From positions 1 through 21,906 of the forward strand of contig NZ_JBMFWL010000032.1 of the NCBI RefSeq assembly GCF_049965315.1: DNA of 21,906 nt, in the 5' to 3' direction. Position numbers and translations under genes: made by a program. The notes under the pieces are model-generated. The model was not told where the DNA came from. It was given only the letters and a program-made list of their open reading frames with translations, and did no database searches. The DNA is from Acidithiobacillus_B sp049965315 (lineage in GTDB: Bacteria; Pseudomonadota; Gammaproteobacteria; Acidithiobacillales; Acidithiobacillaceae). Below, piece after piece: positions 1 through 6,944 of the stretch. Each line of letters opens with the position of its first letter. Position 1 is the first letter of the stretch.

Positions 1-111
1 GGTATTCTGCTTTGGTGGCAGCGCCGCAAGCTGCAGAAAAAAAGAGGTTCAGAAGTCATTGTGGCGGAGTATCGGGAAATCCGGCACCGCCAGCCGCCCG
101 ATGGCCGCTGA
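1..111 (+). CDS. C-terminal end of an unidentified, probably membrane-anchored protein (partial)
   Basis: An open frame enters from the left edge in frame 1 and stops at TGA 109-111, giving 36 residues. The visible part begins with a short hydrophobic, tryptophan-containing stretch (GILLWW), followed at once by a very basic segment (QRRKLQKKRG) and a polar tail ending in PPDGR. A hydrophobic end followed by many positive charges is what the cytoplasmic tail after a last membrane helix looks like. The family cannot be named from this piece. It converges on the minus-strand genes to the right. Positions 112-242 between them hold no gene or convincing terminator that I can see. Confidence 0.4.
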   Translation, partial: GILLWWQRRKLQKKRGSEVIVAEYREIRHRQPPDGR

Positions 112-242
112 ATTGCCATTACCCTTCTCGCGGCTGTCTGCGGCAAGCTTTGTCCCGACTGAAACCGGGGGAAGCCGCCCGTGGCGCGCAGGCCCCCGAC
201 CGTATTGAGTGCGCGCCACCCCCAGGGTGCGGGCAGGGGTGC

Positions 243-479
243 TCAGTACAGGTGGGAGCCTTTGGGATCCAAGTGCTCCAGGACGCCCTGAGACTCCAGC
301 TCCATACGCATATCCTCCTCCATGGCGCGGGCCAGGGTGACGGCCTGGGTGAGGATGCCGCAGAAGGCCTGGGCACTATGGTCGGAGTAGAAATGGAGAT
401 CGGCGATGGGGTTGCCGTCAATGCTGATTTGCCAACAAGGTCGGCCTTGATAGTTGGCTTGCTGGGTTTCGATGCGCAT
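243..479 (-). CDS. hypothetical protein, 78 residues
   Basis: A small soluble protein of unrecognised family. It starts MRIETQQANYQ, has a short beta-rich first half (RPCWQISIDGNPIADLHF), then a helical acidic segment (AMEEDMRMELESQ) and ends DPKGSHLY. The ATG at 477-479 is chosen over an in-frame TTG at 497 because an AAAAAAGGAA ribosome-binding stretch lies just upstream of the ATG. It follows the TauE/SafE-family permease on the same strand by about 30 bases, and a TATAAT hexamer overlaps the permease stop codon, so it may be transcribed both from its own promoter and by readthrough. There is no signal peptide or membrane helix. Function unknown. Confidence 0.6.
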   Translation of the reverse strand: MRIETQQANYQGRPCWQISIDGNPIADLHFYSDHSAQAFCGILTQAVTLARAMEEDMRMELESQGVLEHLDPKGSHLY

Positions 480-509
480 ACCGGTTCCTTTTTTCAATAG
501 CGTATGAAG

Positions 510-515
510 ATTATA
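510..515 (-). promoter_or_regulatory. candidate -10 box for the 78-residue gene
   Basis: A perfect TATAAT on the minus strand overlaps the TAA stop of the upstream permease gene and lies about 30 bases before the ATG at 479. No good -35 hexamer is visible at 16-18 bases, so this is tentative. Confidence 0.3.
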
Positions 516-1278
516 CCCATAATTTAGCGGCCATGACGCCTACCATGACCACGACCGCCACCTTGATCCATAGTTCGCCCCGGCGGCCCAGGGTGACCTT
601 GGTGGCGAGCCAGGCGCCCAGGACGCCACCGACGGCAATGGTCACGCCTATTCCCCAGCGTACCTCCCCCATCCAGGCAAAAATGAGCAGGGCCGGCAGG
701 GTGTAGATGGCAATGATCAGGGTCTTGTAGGCGTTCACTTGGGGTAGATGGCGGATGAGCAGCTTGCGCAGGACCAGGATGAAGAGAAAGCCGATGCCGG
801 CCTGAATGAATCCGCCATAAAAACCCAAAGCGGCGAGGGCCGGGTAGAGCCAGAGGGAAGGTTGCCCATCGGCTCTGCTGCCCGGCACGATGCCCGCCTT
901 TTTGGGGAGCAGGAGGGTGATGGCGCCGATGATCAGAACGATGACGAGAATGCGCTGAAACCAGAGGTTGCTGATGTGGACGCCGGCCAGGGCGCCGCTC
1001 ACCACACCGGGCAAGGTCCAGAGGGCGAGCATGCCGCCCTGCTTCAACTCGGTGAGTTGCCGCTGATGAAAGTGATGGGTCGCCGTGAGGTTTTCCAGCA
1101 ATATGCCGATGCGGTTGGTACCATTGGCCGTGACCGGGTCCAACCCGGCAAAGATCAGGACCGGCAAGGTGAGGAGCGAGCCGCCGCCGGCCAGGACGTT
1201 GATAAACCCTGCACCCAGCCCTGCGAGGAAGAGGATGACCAGACGCCCTTCCCCTCCCTGGATAAAGCTGATGGCCAT
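511..1278 (-). CDS. TSUP (TauE/SafE) family membrane permease
   Basis: A 255-residue integral membrane protein with about seven or eight hydrophobic helices and short loops. The N-terminal block (LAGLGAGFINVLAGGGSLL) and the following LPVLIFAGLDPVTANGTNRI carry the Gly-rich and Asn-rich signature of the TauE/SafE (TSUP) family. A second internal Gly-rich block (LGFYGGFIQAGIGFLFI) is the matching half of the family's internal repeat. The length is normal. Characterised members export sulfite, sulfoacetate or related organosulfur anions; sulfite export would suit a sulfur oxidiser, but the substrate is not evident here. The gene begins 11 bases after the atpC stop on the same strand, so it may be cotranscribed with it. 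The ribosome-binding site before the ATG is weak. Confidence 0.85.
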   Translation of the reverse strand: MAISFIQGGEGRLVILFLAGLGAGFINVLAGGGSLLTLPVLIFAGLDPVTANGTNRIGILLENLTATHHFHQRQLTELKQGGMLALWTLPGVVSGALAGVHISNLWFQRILVIVLIIGAITLLLPKKAGIVPGSRADGQPSLWLYPALAALGFYGGFIQAGIGFLFILVLRKLLIRHLPQVNAYKTLIIAIYTLPALLIFAWMGEVRWGIGVTIAVGGVLGAWLATKVTLGRRGELWIKVAVVVMVGVMAAKLWV

Positions 1279-1289
1279 GGGGGATATGG

Positions 1290-1799
1290 TTATTCTTCGA
1301 GATCGTGAATATTGACTTCGGGGATGCCGGCCAAGGGTGGTCGGCGCCAGTCGTAACCGTCCGTTTTCCCCAATTGCAGGTTTTGTTGATAGCGTTGGTG
1401 GGCCTGCAGCTTGGCCAGTTCGCGTTTGAGCTCCTGCTCGGCCATGAGGAGATTCATTTCCGATGTGTGTTCGCTCAAGGCACGCTGGGCTGCCTGGAGC
1501 TTGGCTTCGGTATCCTTGGGGTTGATGTCGGGAACGCGAAGGCTGGCATCGGCCAGGATGCTGACCAGATAGGGCTGCACTTCCAGCATGCCCCCTTCCA
1601 GAAACAGGATCTGCAAGCTGCCATCGGCAGCGGTGATACGCAATTCCCCGGGGCGCATCCGGCTCAACAAGGGCGCATGGCCAGGCAGGATGCCAACTTC
1701 ACCCATTTCTGCAGGTGCAGCGACGAAACGAACATCGCCGTAGTAGACTTCGCCATGGACATCAACGACATGCAGACGGAAGGTGGGGATGTGTGCCAT
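1290..1799 (-). CDS. atpC: F-type ATP synthase epsilon subunit, solitary and elongated
   Basis: The epsilon subunit of F1 lies on the central stalk, couples rotation to catalysis and inhibits hydrolysis. The family signature GEVGILPGHAPLLS is at about residues 33-46, inside the N-terminal beta-sandwich (1-85), followed by the two-helix C-terminal domain (about 93-140). The start is set at MAHIPTF (1797-1799); an upstream in-frame start would add 11 residues that do not look conserved. At 169 residues it is about 30 longer than the usual 139-142, with a proline-rich acidic tail (RRPPLAGIPEVNIHDLEE). It is not preceded by atpD as in a standard atp operon: ligA and an assembly gap lie upstream, and a sigma70-like promoter sits about 45 bases before the ATG. 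An 11-codon frame (1801-1836) ends one base before the start. Confidence 0.88.
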   Translation of the reverse strand: MAHIPTFRLHVVDVHGEVYYGDVRFVAAPAEMGEVGILPGHAPLLSRMRPGELRITAADGSLQILFLEGGMLEVQPYLVSILADASLRVPDINPKDTEAKLQAAQRALSEHTSEMNLLMAEQELKRELAKLQAHQRYQQNLQLGKTDGYDWRRPPLAGIPEVNIHDLEE

Positions 1800-1842
1800 G
1801 TTAGCCGATTCCACCCTGGAGGTTGAAAACACGCATTTGATT

Positions 1843-1920
1843 CAAAGTATAGCCTAAAAGCGGCTTGCTGCCCATTTCCTGCGCTTGGCGGCAAGGACCG
1901 GCTGGCAGATGGCTCCCCGG
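1843..1920. repeat. 78-base direct duplicate, left of the assembly gap
   Basis: These 78 bases are identical to 2020-2097. The left copy ends exactly at the first N and the right copy begins exactly after the last N, which is the pattern of two contigs whose ends overlap but were not merged. It holds the candidate atpC promoter. Confidence 0.9.
1846..1874 (-). promoter_or_regulatory. candidate sigma70 promoter for atpC
   Basis: On the minus strand TGGGCA (1869-1874, 4 of 6 to TTGACA) and TATACT (1846-1851, 5 of 6 to TATAAT) are separated by exactly 17 bases. The predicted start lies about 40 bases before the atpC ATG. The whole promoter sits inside the 78-base sequence repeated on the far side of the N gap. 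Confidence 0.45.
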
Positions 1921-2019
1921 NNNNNNNNNNNNNNNNNNNNNNNNNNNNNNNNNNNNNNNNNNNNNNNNNNNNNNNNNNNNNNNNNNNNNNNNNNNNNNNN
2001 NNNNNNNNNNNNNNNNNNN
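1921..2019. other. assembly gap (99 N)
   Basis: A run of 99 undetermined bases between two identical 78-base ends. The true gap is probably negative (an overlap), in which case ligA and atpC are separated by about 334 minus 177, that is about 157 bases. A real insertion between direct repeats cannot be excluded. Confidence 0.95.
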
Positions 2020-2097
2020 CAAAGTATAGCCTAAAAGCGGCTTGCTGCCCATTTCCTGCGCTTGGCGGCAAGGACCGGCTGGCAGATGGCTCCCCGG
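2020..2097. repeat. 78-base direct duplicate, right of the assembly gap
   Basis: Second copy of 1843-1920, identical over its whole length. Sequence to its right (2098-2133) is unique and leads to the ligA stop codon. Confidence 0.9.
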
Positions 2098-2133
2098 TAT
2101 GACGACCTCGCGGGAGCGCTGGGAGGATGCCTG

Positions 2134-4158
2134 CTATTGCGCCATCCGCCGCCCGAGGCGGTTCAAAAAAGCGGCCTCGTCCAGAAGCGGAATCGCCAAC
2201 GCCCGGGCCTTTTCTGCCTTGCTGCCGGGATCCTGTCCCGCCACCACGAAGCTGGTCCTGGCGGAAACGCTGCCGCTGACCTTGCCGCCGAGGGTTTCGA
2301 TGGCGGCCTTGGCCTCCTCGCGGGTCATGCTGGCGAGGGTGCCGGTCAGCACATAGGTTTCGCCCTTCAGGGGAAGGTGCTCTCTTTCCTGGGCGCGGGG
2401 GATGGGTGGCCAATGGATGCCGGCCCTGAGGAGCGCTTCTATCACCTCCCGATTATGGCTTTGGGCGAAAAAATGCGCGATGGATTCGGCCACCACCGGC
2501 CCGACATCGGGGACCTCCTGGAGGACGTCCTCCGGGGCCTGGAGGAGCGGATCGAGATCGCCGAAAAATTCGGCCAGGGCCTTGGCGGTGGCCTCTCCTA
2601 CCTGGCGGATCCCGAGGGCATAGAGGAATCGAGGCAGGGTGGTGTTGCGGGATTGTTGCAATTCCCGAAGGAGTTTTTCGGCGGATTTGGCACCCATCCT
2701 ATCGAGTTGGGCAAGAGCGGCGCTGTCGAGCCCATAGAGATCGGCGACGGTTTGGACCAGGCCGCTGTCGACCAATTGCTGCGCCAGCTTTTCGCCGAGG
2801 CCGCGAATGTCCATGGCCCGCCGCGAGGCGAAATGGAGGATGGCGCCCATGCGCTGGGCCGGGCAGTAGAGGCCGCCCATGCAGCGATGGGCGGCCTCGT
2901 TGGGCAGGCGCAGGACTTCGGAGCCGCATACGGGGCAGCGTTGGGGCATCTGCCAGGGCTGCGCGCCGGCCGGGCGCTTCTCCGGGACGACCGCCACCAC
3001 TTCGGGGATGACATCGCCGGCACGGCGCACAATGACGGTATCCCCCACCCGGACGTCCTTGCGCTCCACTTCATCCTGGTTGTGCAGGCTGGCCCGGGAC
3101 ACGGTCACCCCCCCCACCTGCACCGGGCGCAGAATGGCTACGGGGGTGATGACGCCGGTGCGCCCGACGGAGGGCAGGATGGCTTCGACGATGGTGCTTT
3201 CTTCGTGGGCCGGAAACTTGTAGGCGATGGCCCAGCGGGGCGCGCGGGCGGTGAAGCCGAGGGGTTCGCGGTCAGCGAGGCGGTTGACCTTGAAGACGAC
3301 GCCGTCGATCTCGAAGGGCATGGCTTCTCGCTGTTTCTGAATATTTTCAAAATATCCCTGGCATTCAATGACGCCATGGACGTTTTTCAAGTAACTTGTC
3401 ACTTGAAAGCCCCAGAAGCGAAAGCGTTCCATAACGCCTATATGGGTATCTCCCGGAATCCGGGTGCATTCTCCCCAGCCCCAGGGGAAAAAGGCCAGGG
3501 GACGGCCGGCGGTGATCTGGGAATCGAGCTGGCGCAGGCTGCCTGCGGCGGCGTTGCGGGGGTTGGCGAAGGGTGCTTCGCCCTGTTGCAGGCGTTCGGC
3601 ATTGAGGCGCTCAAAGGCGGCAATGGGAATGACCACCTCACCGCGAATCTCCAGCAATTCCGGCCAGCCGCTGCCCTGGAGGCGGAGGGGGACATTGCGG
3701 ATGGTGCGCACGTTGAGGGTAACGTCTTCGCCGGTGTAACCGTCGCCGCGGGTGCCGGCCCGGACAAGGCGGCCCTCTTCATAGCGGATATTCACGGACA
3801 AGCCATCGAATTTGGGCTCGGCGCTGTATTCCACCAAGTCCTGGCCCAGGCCTTCGCGTACCCGGCGATCCCAGTCGCTCAGGCCCTGGAGGTCAAAGAC
3901 GTTGTCGAGGGAGGTCATGGGAATGCCGTGGGGGATGCTGGCAAAGACGGCAAGGGGCGGCGCGCCGACGCGCTGGGTGGGTGAGTCGGGCGTGACGAGC
4001 TGGGGATGGGCCGCCTCAAGGGCTTGGAGTTCCCGCAGGAGCCGGTCGTACTCGGCATCGGAGATGGTGGGTGCGTCGAGGACGTAATAGCGCTGATTGG
4101 CGTCATTGATACGTTGACGCAGGTCCTGGATTTGCGCCTGGATGGATGCTTCATTCAT
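2134..4158 (-). CDS. ligA: NAD-dependent DNA ligase LigA
   Basis: Seals nicks in DNA during replication and repair, using NAD+ to adenylate an active-site lysine. The 674 residues match the family length and domain order. There is an Ia/adenylation region (YYVLDAPTISDAEYD at about 25-39), the nucleotidyl lysine K116 in AEPKFDGLS, an OB fold (about 320-400), and a four-cysteine zinc finger (C408, C411, C426, C432). Helix-hairpin-helix repeats follow (about 450-575, including GIRQVGEATAKALAEFFG), then a C-terminal BRCT domain (about 596-670, LKGETYVLTGTL). All expected residues are present, so it should be active. The ATG overlaps the end of the histidine kinase gene by 8 bases, so it is probably translated from the same mRNA as the two-component system, an unusual pairing. 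Confidence 0.98.
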   Translation of the reverse strand: MNEASIQAQIQDLRQRINDANQRYYVLDAPTISDAEYDRLLRELQALEAAHPQLVTPDSPTQRVGAPPLAVFASIPHGIPMTSLDNVFDLQGLSDWDRRVREGLGQDLVEYSAEPKFDGLSVNIRYEEGRLVRAGTRGDGYTGEDVTLNVRTIRNVPLRLQGSGWPELLEIRGEVVIPIAAFERLNAERLQQGEAPFANPRNAAAGSLRQLDSQITAGRPLAFFPWGWGECTRIPGDTHIGVMERFRFWGFQVTSYLKNVHGVIECQGYFENIQKQREAMPFEIDGVVFKVNRLADREPLGFTARAPRWAIAYKFPAHEESTIVEAILPSVGRTGVITPVAILRPVQVGGVTVSRASLHNQDEVERKDVRVGDTVIVRRAGDVIPEVVAVVPEKRPAGAQPWQMPQRCPVCGSEVLRLPNEAAHRCMGGLYCPAQRMGAILHFASRRAMDIRGLGEKLAQQLVDSGLVQTVADLYGLDSAALAQLDRMGAKSAEKLLRELQQSRNTTLPRFLYALGIRQVGEATAKALAEFFGDLDPLLQAPEDVLQEVPDVGPVVAESIAHFFAQSHNREVIEALLRAGIHWPPIPRAQEREHLPLKGETYVLTGTLASMTREEAKAAIETLGGKVSGSVSARTSFVVAGQDPGSKAEKARALAIPLLDEAAFLNRLGRRMAQ

Positions 4159-5521
4159 ACGTGCTTGCCTTTTCTCCGCGCCCTTCCCCGGAGAATAGTG
4201 GCGAAAAAATCAGGTGAACACAAAGGCCGCCTCCGGCGGCGGCAGCGGCTTCGGCGCGACCGCCCAGGGCTTCCGTAGCCCGCTGGACAATGGCCAGACC
4301 CAGGCCGCTCCCCTCCTCCTCCATCCTGTTCGGGTCGCGATAAAAGGGCTGGAAAATGCGCAGCAGGGCATCGGCCGGCACGCCGGGGCCGTTGTCGCAA
4401 ATCGTGATCCGGGAAACCCGCCCGCCCTCGGCTTCCCAGCGGATATGCACAATGCTTCCCGGAGGACTATAGCGGATGGCATTGTCTACGAGGTTGCGCA
4501 GGGCAATCTCCAGCCAGGTCTTGCGGCCGGCCAGGATGGCCGGGGACGGCCCCTGGACCGTCAGGTGGATGCCTTTGGCGGCGGTGGTCGCGGCGAAGGC
4601 GGCGCGCAGGCGCTGTAGCAGGGAAGGTACGTCGATAGGCTCGTCACGCTGCGATTGAGCGGCGCCAAGGCGGGCCAGGGCCAGCAACTGTTCGACCACG
4701 TGGGTGGCGCGGTCCACTCCCTGCACGACCCCCTGGAGGGCTTCCCTTTCGGTGCCGCTCTCGGCGTGGCGCAGGGCCAGTTGGGCATGAATCCGCAGGC
4801 CCGCAAGGGGGGTGCGCAGTTCATGGGCGGCGTGGGCGGTGAACTCCTGCTCCCGGGCGAAGGCGGCATCCACCCGCCGGAAAAGCCCGTTGAGGGCATC
4901 GAGCAAGGGCTGCAATTCCGCCGGAACCGGGCCGGCGATGGGCTGCAAGGCCTGGGGCTGGCGTTCTTCCAGGCGTGCGGTCAGGTCGCGCAGGGGGGCC
5001 AGCCCTTGGCGCACGGCGAAACCGATGACCAGGGCCAGCAAGGGGAGCACCAGCCACAGGGGGGCAAGGAGTTGCTGGGCGATTTCGCCGGTGACATCCT
5101 GGCGGGCGTCGAGGTTTTCTGCCACCTGGGCGATGCGGCGACCGTCCGTGACCGTGGCCAGCCGCCATTCCTCTCCGTTCATGCGCACGTTTTGCAGCAG
5201 GGGTGTGCCGGGGTGCCAGGGGGGAAGGATCGCGGCGCCGTGGCTGCTGGCGAGGATGCCCTTGCCCAGGGACTGCAGGCGGTAAGGGCGTTGGAGATCA
5301 GTTCGTTGCGGGTTGTCGCGATCGGGGAATGGCGGCAAAACGAGGGCGCCGGGGCTACGCAGGAGGGTCCGCGCCCATTGTAAAAGTTCTTCATCAAAAA
5401 GATGGTTCAACTCCTGGCGCGTTTGCAGGAAACTGGCCAGCACGGCCCCCAGCCAGAGCAGGGTGACCAGACTGAGAAGGAGGATCAGCAGGCGCTGGCG
5501 AATGCTAAAGCGATACTTCAT
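4151..5521 (-). CDS. two-component sensor histidine kinase (QseC/PmrB-like)
   Basis: An inner-membrane sensor kinase of 456 residues that would phosphorylate the response regulator encoded immediately upstream. Membrane helix 1 is at about residues 9-31 and helix 2 at about 153-171, enclosing a periplasmic sensor of about 120 residues. A HAMP-like linker follows. The dimerisation/H-box AHELRTPLAG carries the phosphorylatable H233, and the ATPase domain has the N-box (LRNLVDNAIRYSPPG, N347), the G1 box DNGPG (376-380) and the G2 box GSGLGLA (404-410). The start MKYRF (5519-5521) is preferred because it begins the membrane helix; MPRPM 12 bases upstream is possible. It overlaps the regulator gene by 17 bases and ligA by 8. 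The signal sensed is unknown. Confidence 0.93.
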   Translation of the reverse strand: MKYRFSIRQRLLILLLSLVTLLWLGAVLASFLQTRQELNHLFDEELLQWARTLLRSPGALVLPPFPDRDNPQRTDLQRPYRLQSLGKGILASSHGAAILPPWHPGTPLLQNVRMNGEEWRLATVTDGRRIAQVAENLDARQDVTGEIAQQLLAPLWLVLPLLALVIGFAVRQGLAPLRDLTARLEERQPQALQPIAGPVPAELQPLLDALNGLFRRVDAAFAREQEFTAHAAHELRTPLAGLRIHAQLALRHAESGTEREALQGVVQGVDRATHVVEQLLALARLGAAQSQRDEPIDVPSLLQRLRAAFAATTAAKGIHLTVQGPSPAILAGRKTWLEIALRNLVDNAIRYSPPGSIVHIRWEAEGGRVSRITICDNGPGVPADALLRIFQPFYRDPNRMEEEGSGLGLAIVQRATEALGGRAEAAAAAGGGLCVHLIFSPLFSGEGRGEKASTYE

Positions 5522-6194
5522 GGGGCGGGGCATCCTGCCAGGGAGCAATGCTATAGCCCAAGCCGCGATGGGTGACGATGAAATCCGCTGCCAGCTTGCG
5601 CCGTAAATGATGCACATAAACTTCGATGGTATTGCTCTCGATCTCCTCATCCCAGCTATAGATCTGTTCGGCGAGTTGCTCCTTGCTCAGCACCCGCCCC
5701 GGATGGGCAAGCAATGCGCGCAGAACGGCAAACTCCCGGGCACTGAGGGCTACGGCCTGGCCCTGCCAGAATGCCTGATGGGCGGCGGGGTCCAGGGTAA
5801 GGGGTCCATGCCGAAGCAAGGGCTCGGCGCGCCCTTCGCCGCGCCGGATGAGGGCGCGAACGCGGGCAAGAAGCTCATCCACGTCGAAGGGTTTGACCAG
5901 GTAGTCATCGGCGCCGCTATCCAGGCCCCGGACTCGCTCGGCCACGGTGTCGCGGGCGGTGAGGATCAGTACCGGCAAGGGATCCCGGCGGGCGCGTAGC
6001 TGATGAAGGATCTCCAGACCATCGTGCCGGGGCAGGCCCAGATCCAGCACCAGCAAGCCGTAATGATGCGGGTGCAGCGCCGCGAGGCCGGCCGCGCCGT
6101 CGCGCAGCCAGTCCACACTGTAGCCCTCTTCCCGGAGGGCCGCCTGGATACCGGAACCCAAGAGGGAGTCATCTTCCAGGAGCAGTACACGCAT
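5505..6194 (-). CDS. OmpR/PhoB-family response regulator (QseB/PmrA-like)
   Basis: A DNA-binding response regulator of 229 residues. The receiver domain (1-115) has the acidic pocket (E7, D8, D9), the phospho-acceptor D51 in VLDLGLP, T79 in LILTARD and K101 in LVKPFD. The C-terminal winged-helix domain (about 128-220) contains LSAREFAVLRALLAHPGRV and the recognition-helix region NTIEVYVHHLRRKL. The start is supported by a GGAGGT ribosome-binding site four bases before the ATG. The kinase gene begins inside its 3' end, so both proteins are made from one transcript. The subgroup with QseB, PmrA and BasR is likely from the sequence style, but the regulon cannot be told. Confidence 0.95.
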   Translation of the reverse strand: MRVLLLEDDSLLGSGIQAALREEGYSVDWLRDGAAGLAALHPHHYGLLVLDLGLPRHDGLEILHQLRARRDPLPVLILTARDTVAERVRGLDSGADDYLVKPFDVDELLARVRALIRRGEGRAEPLLRHGPLTLDPAAHQAFWQGQAVALSAREFAVLRALLAHPGRVLSKEQLAEQIYSWDEEIESNTIEVYVHHLRRKLAADFIVTHRGLGYSIAPWQDAPPHEVSL

Positions 6195-6198
6195 TTTG

Positions 6199-6204
6199 AC
6201 CTCC
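6199..6204 (-). promoter_or_regulatory. ribosome-binding site fixing the response-regulator start
   Basis: A perfect GGAGGT on the minus strand, separated by CAAA from the ATG at 6192-6194. It is the strongest Shine-Dalgarno match noticed in the window. The 58-base gap to the divergent HAD gene shows no clear promoter hexamers. Confidence 0.8.
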
Positions 6205-6252
6205 GTCCGGCTTCCCGTTAATCTTCCCTCGCCCCCTACCTATGGAGAACCC

Positions 6253-6936
6253 ATGGCCCTCGCCCTCTTTGACCTCGATAACACGCTCCTGGCTGGCGAC
6301 TCGGATCATGCCTGGATGGAGTTTCTGGCCGACCGGGGGGTGGTGGATGGACTGGAACATCGCCGTAAAAATGACCTTTTTTATGCCCAATATCAAGCCG
6401 GCACCCTGGATATCCACGAATTTTTGCGTTTTCAATTGGCGCCCCTGGCGGCCCATCCCAGGATCGTCCTCGATGCCTGGCATCGCGCCTATCTGCAGGA
6501 GCGGGTCCTGCCCATGATCTCCGCCCAGGCGCGCGCCCTTGTTGAGCAGCATCGCCAGCGCGGCGACGTCCTGGTCATCATCACCGCCACCAATCGCTTT
6601 GTCACCGCGCCCATCGCCCGGGAACTGGGGGTGGAGCACCTGCTGGCCACCGAACCCGAAGAACGGGAGGACGGCAGCTTTACCGGCGGGGTGCTGGGCA
6701 TCCCCTGTTTTCGCGAGGGGAAGGTGCAACGGTTGCGGGAATGGTTGCAGGAGACCGGGTTCAGCCTTGGAGACAGCACCTTTTATAGCGACTCGCACAA
6801 CGACCTCGCCTTGCTGGAAGCGGTGCGCTACCCGGTGGCCGTCGATCCCGATCCCGTCCTGCGCCGCCACGCCGAGGCGCAGGGGTGGCCCATTCTGCAC
6901 CTGCGCGGCGGCGACGCCCCTCCCGGCCAGCGCTGA
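6253..6936 (+). CDS. HAD-IB family phosphatase (SerB-like)
   Basis: A soluble 227-residue haloacid-dehalogenase phosphatase. Motif I is FDLDNTLL with nucleophile D7 and D9, motif II is IITATN (T111), motif III lysine is K157 in REGKV, and motif IV is YSDSHNDLALLE (D180, D184). The cap inserted after motif I (about 15-85) is the helical type of the IB subclass, which includes phosphoserine phosphatases and relatives annotated as histidinol-phosphatases. Which substrate is used cannot be decided from sequence alone. The ATG at 6253 is chosen over upstream in-frame starts because TATGGAG lies six bases before it and the fold begins immediately. It is divergent from the response regulator and ends eight bases from the smc stop codon. 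Confidence 0.9.
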   Translation: MALALFDLDNTLLAGDSDHAWMEFLADRGVVDGLEHRRKNDLFYAQYQAGTLDIHEFLRFQLAPLAAHPRIVLDAWHRAYLQERVLPMISAQARALVEQHRQRGDVLVIITATNRFVTAPIARELGVEHLLATEPEEREDGSFTGGVLGIPCFREGKVQRLREWLQETGFSLGDSTFYSDSHNDLALLEAVRYPVAVDPDPVLRRHAEAQGWPILHLRGGDAPPGQR

Positions 6937-6944
6937 GGAAATGT

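Noticed and set aside
112..242. Intrinsic terminator after the partial gene at the left edge
   Set aside because: Only 6-bp stems with loops of 13 or more bases and no T-run could be drawn (for example CACCCC/GGGGTG).
2062..3984. Long 640-residue plus-strand open frame opposite ligA
   Set aside because: It is the antisense of a fully conserved ligA. Its Gly/Ala/Asp-rich composition follows from high-GC codon structure, and no family features are present.
6937..6944. Shared terminator between the HAD phosphatase gene and smc
   Set aside because: Only eight bases separate the two stop codons, and no stem with a T-run is visible there.
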